Assembly: GCA_029975215.1 (NCBI GenBank) | Contig: JARKPO010000005.1 | Span: 248,001-312,000 of the forward strand | DNA from: Levilinea sp. | Lineage (GTDB): Bacteria > Chloroflexota > Anaerolineae > Anaerolineales > Anaerolineaceae | Direction of reading: 5' to 3' | DNA length: 64,000 bases | In this document: positions 58,949 to 64,000 of the stretch, piece after piece | How the letters are laid out: every line of letters begins with the position of its first letter | Position numbering within the stretch: position 1 is the stretch's first letter | Position numbers and translations under genes: made by a program | Notes under the pieces: model-generated | Seen by the model: the letters and a program-made list of their open reading frames with translations, nothing else | What the model was told of the DNA's origin: nothing | Database searches by the model: none

Positions 58949-61017
58949 TGGGTTTTCTCCCTTGAGTCGTTAAGTGCAGATTCTGCCGGGCACCCCAGAT
59001 CGGTGCGAATTTGACCGCTGGCAGCAGTCACCGCGGGGTCATTCGGCAGGTCATTGGCGATGCGGCCCCACAGGCGGCACAAGGCGGGCTGCATGAGGGG
59101 GGTAATTTGATGGGCTTCTTCGGTCAAAGCCAGGGCGCGTTCCAGGTTGCCCACGTGGGCGTAACCTTCAATGAAGGGCAGCCGTTCGGCTGGATCGTTG
59201 GGGTGATCCGAGAGGGCGAAAGCCTCCTGCCCCAGGTCGGCCACGGTCTGCCAATCCTGCTCCTGGCGGGCCAACTCGGCTTTTTGATAATAATAACACC
59301 AGTTGTGGGGCGGCTCGGGGCCAAAGATGGCCGGGTCGGGGGCGGCGGGCTGCTGGGGGCCGTTTGTGATCCAGCCCCAATCGGAGAGGGCCGCAGACTG
59401 GCGCATGAGTTCGGGCAGCAGGCTGGTGTGGGCATCTACGCTGGGGTCCAGAACGCGCAGACAGCCCGGCGGGGAGAAGGTGAGGGCCAGCACCTGCGAG
59501 GTGTTCCCGCTGAACCAGGCCGCCAGGTAATTTTGCTCGATGGGCAGGCCGCTTTGCAGGGCGGGCAGACCGCGCCCCACGCGCACGCTGGGGAAATACA
59601 GCATGTAGGACATGGCCTGGGTGCGGTTGTCGGGGGCGTAAATCCAGTTCAGGGGCGCGGTGAGGGTGTTGTCGCTGCAAAAATCCAGGGGCAGATCGTT
59701 GAACAGCAGGGCGGTTCCGGGGGTGATGCCCGGCGCGCGCCAGGAAAGCTGCCAGAAGAGGGCTTTTTGAAAATTCCATTCGCGGCGATAGGCGTTGGCA
59801 TCCTGAAAGTGCATGCCCACGGCAGCGGCCACCAGCACGGCCAGCAGCCCAACGCGCATCCAGCGGCGCAGCGGCAGCCAGGCGATGAGTCCCGCTACCC
59901 AGAAACTGGCCCCCAAGACGAAGGAGAGGGTGAAGCGGCTGTTGGGATATTCCAGGCCCACCGGCAGGCCGGTGAGCCAGAAGGGCCAGCCGCCCAAGAG
60001 CAGCCCGGCCCCGCCCAGCAGCAGGGCGGGTTTGGCCCAGGCGGCGCGCAGACTTTCGGCGCGCGCCAGGCCCAGGTACAGGCCGGTCAGTCCGGCGGCG
60101 GCCGTCACCAGGGCGGCAAAGAGCTGAAGGGTGCGCGCGCCAAACACAGCCGCATCCGGCAGGCGGAAGGCATGCGCCCAGGCGCCAAAACTGACCACAA
60201 ACACATCGCGCACCACCGTCCAGGCCAGTTGGGCCAGGGTGTTCAGGGGAGCGTTTTGCAGCTGGGTGAGCAGGCCCAGCTCGTAATTTTGGGTTTGGAA
60301 GCGGAAGAAGAAAGCCCGCCAGACGGCCGCGCCCAGGAAGAGCAGGGCATAGGGCAGCCCGCGCCGAAAGGTCTGGCACAGGCGTTCCCGCGCGGGGAGG
60401 GCAGATTCACCCGCCAGCACCCACAGCCACACGGCGCGCAGCAGCTCCAGCACGAAGAAATATTCCATCATCATCAGGTTGGCCAGCGAGGTGAGCAGGG
60501 CCAGGGCGGTCCACAGCGCGGCGCGGCGCGGCTGGCGGAAGGCCAGCGCGGTGAACATGTATGATGAGAAAAACAGGGTGAGGACGATGAAGAAGTGGCC
60601 GTAGGTGATGGCGATGGCCTGCTGGTCAAAGCCGGGGTAAACCACATACAGCAGGCTGATCCACAGGGCGGCTTCGGTCTGCTTGGGCCACAGCGCGCGC
60701 ACGGCCCCCCACAGGCTGACGGCGCTGAGCCAATGCCACACCAGGCCGAAAATTTGCCAGCCGAGGGGGGAGGAGCCCACCAGCGCGGTGCTTAAGGTGT
60801 AGAGCAGCCCCCACACGGGCCGGTTTGTGGAAAAATAGCGCGCCAGACCTTCGGGACCGAGCTTCTGCGAGATCCACACAAAGGCCCAATCGTCCCAATA
60901 GAACCCCAGCCAGGGCAGGAGGACGGCGTAGCTGAGCAGACTGGCGCCCAGCAGGGCCAGGGGGGCGCTCCAGACGGGGGCGCGAAGGGCGGATAAGCGG
61001 CGAAAGAAAGCAGACAT
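58945..61017 (-). CDS. GT-C-type membrane glycosyltransferase
   Basis: This is a 690-residue protein with about ten membrane segments in the first 420 residues. Then comes a long exported C-terminal region with helical repeats (PAERLPFIEGYAHVGNLERA, TPR-like). The segment LPWLGFYWDDWAFVW, with its Asp pair in the first outer loop, is typical of lipid-phosphosugar-dependent GT-C enzymes. It overlaps galE (ATGA) and lies 24 nt after the GT2 gene. The pathway is probably: GT2 loads a sugar on polyprenyl phosphate, this enzyme transfers it outside. The exact product is unknown. Confidence 0.65.
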   Translation of the reverse strand: MSAFFRRLSALRAPVWSAPLALLGASLLSYAVLLPWLGFYWDDWAFVWISQKLGPEGLARYFSTNRPVWGLLYTLSTALVGSSPLGWQIFGLVWHWLSAVSLWGAVRALWPKQTEAALWISLLYVVYPGFDQQAIAITYGHFFIVLTLFFSSYMFTALAFRQPRRAALWTALALLTSLANLMMMEYFFVLELLRAVWLWVLAGESALPARERLCQTFRRGLPYALLFLGAAVWRAFFFRFQTQNYELGLLTQLQNAPLNTLAQLAWTVVRDVFVVSFGAWAHAFRLPDAAVFGARTLQLFAALVTAAAGLTGLYLGLARAESLRAAWAKPALLLGGAGLLLGGWPFWLTGLPVGLEYPNSRFTLSFVLGASFWVAGLIAWLPLRRWMRVGLLAVLVAAAVGMHFQDANAYRREWNFQKALFWQLSWRAPGITPGTALLFNDLPLDFCSDNTLTAPLNWIYAPDNRTQAMSYMLYFPSVRVGRGLPALQSGLPIEQNYLAAWFSGNTSQVLALTFSPPGCLRVLDPSVDAHTSLLPELMRQSAALSDWGWITNGPQQPAAPDPAIFGPEPPHNWCYYYQKAELARQEQDWQTVADLGQEAFALSDHPNDPAERLPFIEGYAHVGNLERALALTEEAHQITPLMQPALCRLWGRIANDLPNDPAVTAASGQIRTDLGCPAESALNDSREKTQ

Positions 61018-61041
61018 ACGGGTTCCAGAGAGGTGGAGGGA

Positions 61042-62007
61042 TTAGCGGGGCGGCGGGGCGGGCGCGGGGGTTTCCTGGCGCACCACGTAGACGGGGCGGT
61101 GCTTGACTTCCTGAAAGATGTAGCCGATGTAGATGCCGACCACGCCCAGGGTGATCATGAGCGTGCCGCCCACCACCAACAGCATGAACATGAGCGAGCT
61201 CCAGCCGGGGGCCAGATTGGCGGTGTTGCCGGTGATCCAGAAACTGAGCACATACACGGCCTCGGCCAGTGCCCCCAGCAAAAAGAGCACCCCCAGGGAG
61301 ATGCCCATGTAGAGCGGCACCAGCGAGAAAGAGAACACGGCGTCCATGGCCAGGCGGGTCATCTTGCGCAGTGAATACTTGGAATGCCCCGCCAGGCGTG
61401 CGGGCTGGGCAAAGGGCAGGATGACCGTGCGAAAGCCGATCCAGGCCACCATGCCGCGCAGGAAGCGGTGGTATTCCGGCAGGCTGCGCAGGGCTTGCAC
61501 GGCTGCGCGCGACAGCAGGCGAAAATCGGCCCCGCCGGGGAGGATGTTGGTGCTGCCCACGCGGTTGAGCAGGCGGTAAAACAGGGCGGAGGTGGCGCGC
61601 TTGAACCAGGAGAGTTCGTCGCTCTCCAGGCGCTGGGTGAGCACCACCTCGTAACCGGACTGTGCCAGGGACAGCATCTGCGGGATGAGGGCGGGGGGGT
61701 GCTGGCCGTCGCCGTCGAGGGTGATGGTGAAATCACCGCTGGCGCGGTCCAGACCGGCGCTGAGGGCCGCCTGGTGGCCGAAGTTACGGCTGAGAGTCAC
61801 CACGCGCACGCGCCCATCTGCCTGAGCCAGGGCGGCCAGCTCGGCGGGGGTGCCGTCGCTGGAGCCGTCATCCACGTACAGGATGGTGAAGGTGTAGGGC
61901 AGCGCATCCACCGTCCGGCGCAGTTGGGCGTGAAAGGTGCTGACCACCCCCTGCTCGTTATACACCGGGATGATTAAATCAACCGTGGGATTCGTTTCGG
62001 CGTGCAC
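61042..62007 (-). CDS. GT2 polyprenyl-phosphate glycosyltransferase (GtrB/DPM-like)
   Basis: This is a 321-residue enzyme. The GT2 blocks are LIIPVYNEQGVVSTF, LYVDDGSSDGTPA and the metal-binding LDGDGQHPP, and the C-terminus has two membrane segments (about 225-252 and 262-292). This is the build of GtrB and dolichol-phosphate mannosyltransferases, which make polyprenyl-phosphate sugars. The start is a GTG at 62005-62007 that lies only 6 nt after a perfect TATAAT on the minus strand, so the mRNA may be leaderless. Confidence 0.85.
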   Translation of the reverse strand: MHAETNPTVDLIIPVYNEQGVVSTFHAQLRRTVDALPYTFTILYVDDGSSDGTPAELAALAQADGRVRVVTLSRNFGHQAALSAGLDRASGDFTITLDGDGQHPPALIPQMLSLAQSGYEVVLTQRLESDELSWFKRATSALFYRLLNRVGSTNILPGGADFRLLSRAAVQALRSLPEYHRFLRGMVAWIGFRTVILPFAQPARLAGHSKYSLRKMTRLAMDAVFSFSLVPLYMGISLGVLFLLGALAEAVYVLSFWITGNTANLAPGWSSLMFMLLVVGGTLMITLGVVGIYIGYIFQEVKHRPVYVVRQETPAPAPPPR

Positions 62008-62013
62008 GGGCTT

Positions 62014-62022
62014 ATTATATCA
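62014..62022 (-). promoter_or_regulatory. Extended -10 promoter directly before the GT2 gene
   Basis: The minus strand reads TGATATAAT (62022 to 62014), an extended -10 box with a perfect hexamer. No clear -35 box precedes it. The expected transcription start coincides with the GTG codon at 62007. Confidence 0.5.
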
Positions 62023-62181
62023 GACCGCGGGATGGGCGGATTGGGCGGTTTTAAGGGCGCGGGCGGGGTTAGTTGTCAAATTGGAAGCTATATTCTATTA
62101 CCACCTTATTACCGTGATCCGGTATACTAAAAATGCGCTTTGGCTGCGCACAACGCACCGTTTTGACAGAGGGACTGTTTC

Positions 62182-62688
62182 ATGGCAAATAAAATACTTG
62201 TAGCGTTCGCCACCCGCGCCGGTTCTACGGCGGAGGTGGCTCAGGAAATTGGCAAACAGCTCATTGACGCCGGCTATGCGGTGGACGTGCTGGCGGCCCC
62301 CAAGGTGAAAGACCTGACCCCCTACAGCGCGGTGATTTTGGGCAGCGCGGTGCGCATTACGCGCGTGCTGCCGGAGGCGGTCAAATTCATGAAGCAACAC
62401 AGCAAAGCGCTGAAGCACCTGCCGTCGGCGTATTTTTTGGTCAATTTGACCATGAAGGAAGACACCCCCGAACACCGCGCCACCGCCCAGGGGTTTGCCG
62501 CCCCGCTGTGCGCGCTGAAAGAGCCGGTGAGCCTGGGGCTGTTTAGCGGCGTGTTCGATCCTGAGCGCCTGACGGGCCTGTGGCGCATTTTCATGGCCAA
62601 GAGCGATCTGCCCCGCGGCGATTTTCGCGATTGGGCCGCCATTCACCGCTGGACGGACGAGCTGATTCCCAAGCTGCCCGCTCCTTAA
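62182..62688 (+). CDS. Flavodoxin-domain protein (HemG-like)
   Basis: This is a 168-residue protein with the FMN-binding loop ILVAFATRAGSTAEVAQEIG at the N-terminus and the core strand TPYSAVILGSAVR. This matches flavodoxin_5 proteins, which include menaquinone-dependent protoporphyrinogen oxidase (HemG). No heme genes lie nearby, so the redox partner is unknown. A TATACT box lies about 55 nt upstream of the ATG. A long hairpin after the stop ends the unit. Confidence 0.8.
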   Translation: MANKILVAFATRAGSTAEVAQEIGKQLIDAGYAVDVLAAPKVKDLTPYSAVILGSAVRITRVLPEAVKFMKQHSKALKHLPSAYFLVNLTMKEDTPEHRATAQGFAAPLCALKEPVSLGLFSGVFDPERLTGLWRIFMAKSDLPRGDFRDWAAIHRWTDELIPKLPAP

Positions 62689-62710
62689 GATGGCCCTACG
62701 GGTGTAAACC

Positions 62711-62747
62711 AAACGCGCTGTGAACCGGTGAGGCTCACAGCGCGTTT
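62711..62747. terminator. Strong hairpin after the flavodoxin gene
   Basis: AAACGCGCTGTGA (62711-62723) pairs perfectly over 13 bp with TCACAGCGCGTTT (62735-62747). It lies between two converging units, the flavodoxin gene and the leftward tRNA, and its A/T ends allow termination in both directions. Confidence 0.65.
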
Positions 62748-62766
62748 CGCGCCTGGGGTCAGGCTA

Positions 62767-62775
62767 TGTTATAAT
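62767..62775 (+). promoter_or_regulatory. Possible plus-strand promoter reading toward ychF through antisense tRNA
   Basis: TGTTATAAT is an extended -10 box with a perfect hexamer (62770-62775). No -35 box is evident. A transcript from here would cover the complement of the tRNA-Leu gene before reaching ychF. Confidence 0.35.
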
Positions 62776-62780
62776 CGGTG

Positions 62781-62862
62781 TGCCGAAGGTGGGAATCGAA
62801 CCCACATACCCGAAGGTACACGATTTTGAGTCGTGCGCGTCTGCCAATTCCGCCACTCCGGC
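62781..62862 (-). tRNA. tRNA-Leu (anticodon CAA)
   Basis: The minus strand starts GCCGGAGTGGCGGAATTGGC and ends with the T arm GTGGGTTCGATTCCCAC and CTTCGGCA. The acceptor stem GCCGGAG pairs with CTTCGGC with one G-U pair. The anticodon stem-loop CACGA-CTCAAAA-TCGTG gives anticodon CAA (codon UUG). A variable arm (TACCTTCGGGTA) of class II length confirms leucine. CCA is not encoded. Confidence 0.93.
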
Positions 62863-62872
62863 CCGCACGCAA

Positions 62873-62901
62873 AGTATAACGAATAACCTCAGAAGGGTCA
62901 A
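62873..62901 (-). promoter_or_regulatory. Promoter of tRNA-Leu
   Basis: On the minus strand TTGACC (62896-62901), a 17-nt spacer and TATACT (62873-62878) lie 11 nt before the tRNA 5' end. The -35 box is only 11 nt from the ychF start codon on the other strand. Confidence 0.7.
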
Positions 62902-62911
62902 GGTATTTACT

Positions 62912-63982
62912 ATGCGACTTGGAATTATTGGACTGCCTCAATCTGGCAAAACCACGGTGTTTAACGCGCTGACGCGCGGCAGCGTGCCTACTGGCGCGGT
63001 CAGCGGCAAAATGGAAGTGCACACGGGCGTGGTGGACGTGCCGGACGGGCGCGTGGACAAGCTGAGCGCCATGTTTAACCCCAAAAAGACCATCTACGCC
63101 AAGGTGACCTACGCGGATATCGCCGGGCTGGACGGCAGCGCGGGCAAAACCGGCATCTCCGGCACGCTGCTGAACCAATTGACGCAGATGGACGGCTTTA
63201 TTCACGTGATCCGCTGCTTTGAGGATGCGGCTGTGCCCCACCCCAACGGCAGCGTGGACCCGCTGCGGGATTTGAACATCATGGACAGCGAGTTTGTGCT
63301 GAACGATTTGATCGCCGTGGAGCGCAAACTGGAACGCCTGGGCGAGGAGAAGCGCAAGGGGGCCGGGCGCGATAAGGGCCTGGTGGAGCGCGAGATTGAG
63401 CTCTTCACGCGCCTGCACGCCGCCCTGGGCGAGGAAATCCCGCTGCGGGATGTGCCCATTAACGCCGAGGAAGACAAGCTGCTCTCCGGCTTTGGCTTTC
63501 TCAGCCGCAAGCCGGTGCTGATTGTCTTCAACCTAGCCGAGGGGCAGGCCGCGCCCGAATTCAGCTATGCCCACGCCCACAGCCAGTGGGTGGCTCTGCA
63601 GGGCAAGCTGGAGATGGATCTGGCTCAGCTGCCGGCGGATGAGGCCGCGCTGTTTTTGGCCGAATATCAAATTGAAGAACCCAGCCTGTACCGCGTCATC
63701 CGCCTGTCCTACGACCTGCTGGGTTTGCAGTCCTTCTTCACTGTGGGGCCGGACGAGGTGCGCGCCTGGACGGTGCGGCGAGGGGCCTTTGCGCCGGAGG
63801 CGGCGGGTGAAATTCACACCGACCTGCAGAAGGGCTTCATCCGCGCCGAGGTGATTCACTACGACGACCTGATGGCGCTGGGCGGCATGAACGAGGCCAA
63901 GGCCAAAGGCAAGCTGCGCCTGGAGGGTAAGGAATACCCGGTGAAGGACGGGGACATCCTCAACATCCGCTTCAGCCTGTAA
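62912..63982 (+). CDS. ychF: YchF/OLA1-family GTPase/ATPase
   Basis: This is a 356-residue protein. The P-loop GLPQSGKTT is at residues 6-14, the switch region has ADIAGLDGSAGKTG, and the guanine-specificity block NKxD is replaced by VFNLAEG, as expected for a family that prefers ATP. A coiled-coil segment (about 130-180) and the C-terminal TGS domain (AWTVRRGAFAPEAAGEIHTD) are present. YchF binds ribosomes and affects stress responses. The frame is open further upstream only because it crosses the tRNA complement; the ATG at 62912 follows AAGG. Confidence 0.9.
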   Translation: MRLGIIGLPQSGKTTVFNALTRGSVPTGAVSGKMEVHTGVVDVPDGRVDKLSAMFNPKKTIYAKVTYADIAGLDGSAGKTGISGTLLNQLTQMDGFIHVIRCFEDAAVPHPNGSVDPLRDLNIMDSEFVLNDLIAVERKLERLGEEKRKGAGRDKGLVEREIELFTRLHAALGEEIPLRDVPINAEEDKLLSGFGFLSRKPVLIVFNLAEGQAAPEFSYAHAHSQWVALQGKLEMDLAQLPADEAALFLAEYQIEEPSLYRVIRLSYDLLGLQSFFTVGPDEVRAWTVRRGAFAPEAAGEIHTDLQKGFIRAEVIHYDDLMALGGMNEAKAKGKLRLEGKEYPVKDGDILNIRFSL

Positions 63983-64000
63983 AACAGCCATATCAACCAC

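Noticed and set aside
59011-60564. 517-codon open frame on the plus strand
   Set aside because: It is the GC-rich complement of the GT-C glycosyltransferase gene, which has clear membrane segments and operon overlaps. The plus-strand product is Gly/Gln-rich without known motifs.

Overview
The window most likely comes from a Chloroflexota genome of the Anaerolineae type. The chromosomal genes are GC-rich, with many Thr-Pro linkers in exported proteins, lipoprotein signals ending in Ala-Cys, thrC-thrB, a BmpA-type ABC transporter and YchF. This assignment rests on protein style only; there is no rRNA in the window to anchor it.

Region 1 (1 to about 38.1 kb) is an integrative or plasmid-like element that runs off the left edge. 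Apart from two islands it is transcribed leftward. From its right end it carries a replication gene (DnaA domain I fusion with 11 internal iterons), two lipoproteins, an FtsK/TraB-like ATPase, a ParA/RHH pair, a repeat array and a tyrosine integrase. Then come an XRE/ImmA regulatory operon with two membrane proteins, an SSB-like protein and a nuclease-like accessory protein. Last is a long operon mixing a conjugation-like set (TcpC/VirB8-like, polytopic protein, VirB4-like ATPase) with a Tad set (CpaB, CpaE, TadA, TadB, TadC).

Two rightward islands interrupt it. At 12.7-14.6 kb are two integron-type gene cassettes with attC sites and no integrase in view. At 20.0-30.5 kb is an AT-richer seven-gene operon: nuclease-adenine methylase, winged-helix protein, AAA+ ATPase, PIN-like nuclease, NurA, HerA and a second DNA methylase. 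This looks like an anti-phage or DNA-processing module and is the best candidate here for an undescribed system.

Region 2 (38.3-44.5 kb) is chromosome with scars: an HSL-type esterase, an ECF sigma factor with a probable anti-sigma protein lying between two decayed IS256-type ends, a pseudogene tail, the PhoU-like/Pit phosphate pair and a SWIM-finger protein.

Region 3 (44.7-64 kb) is ordinary GC-rich chromosome: thrC-thrB; a rightward envelope-acylation operon (lipoprotein, DltX-like microprotein, MBOAT acyltransferase, three SGNH-type proteins); a leftward nucleoside-type BMP ABC transporter with a GntR regulator; galE with two glycosyltransferases; a flavodoxin; tRNA-Leu(CAA); and ychF.

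All coordinates, frames and motifs were read by eye. No database search or folding program was run.
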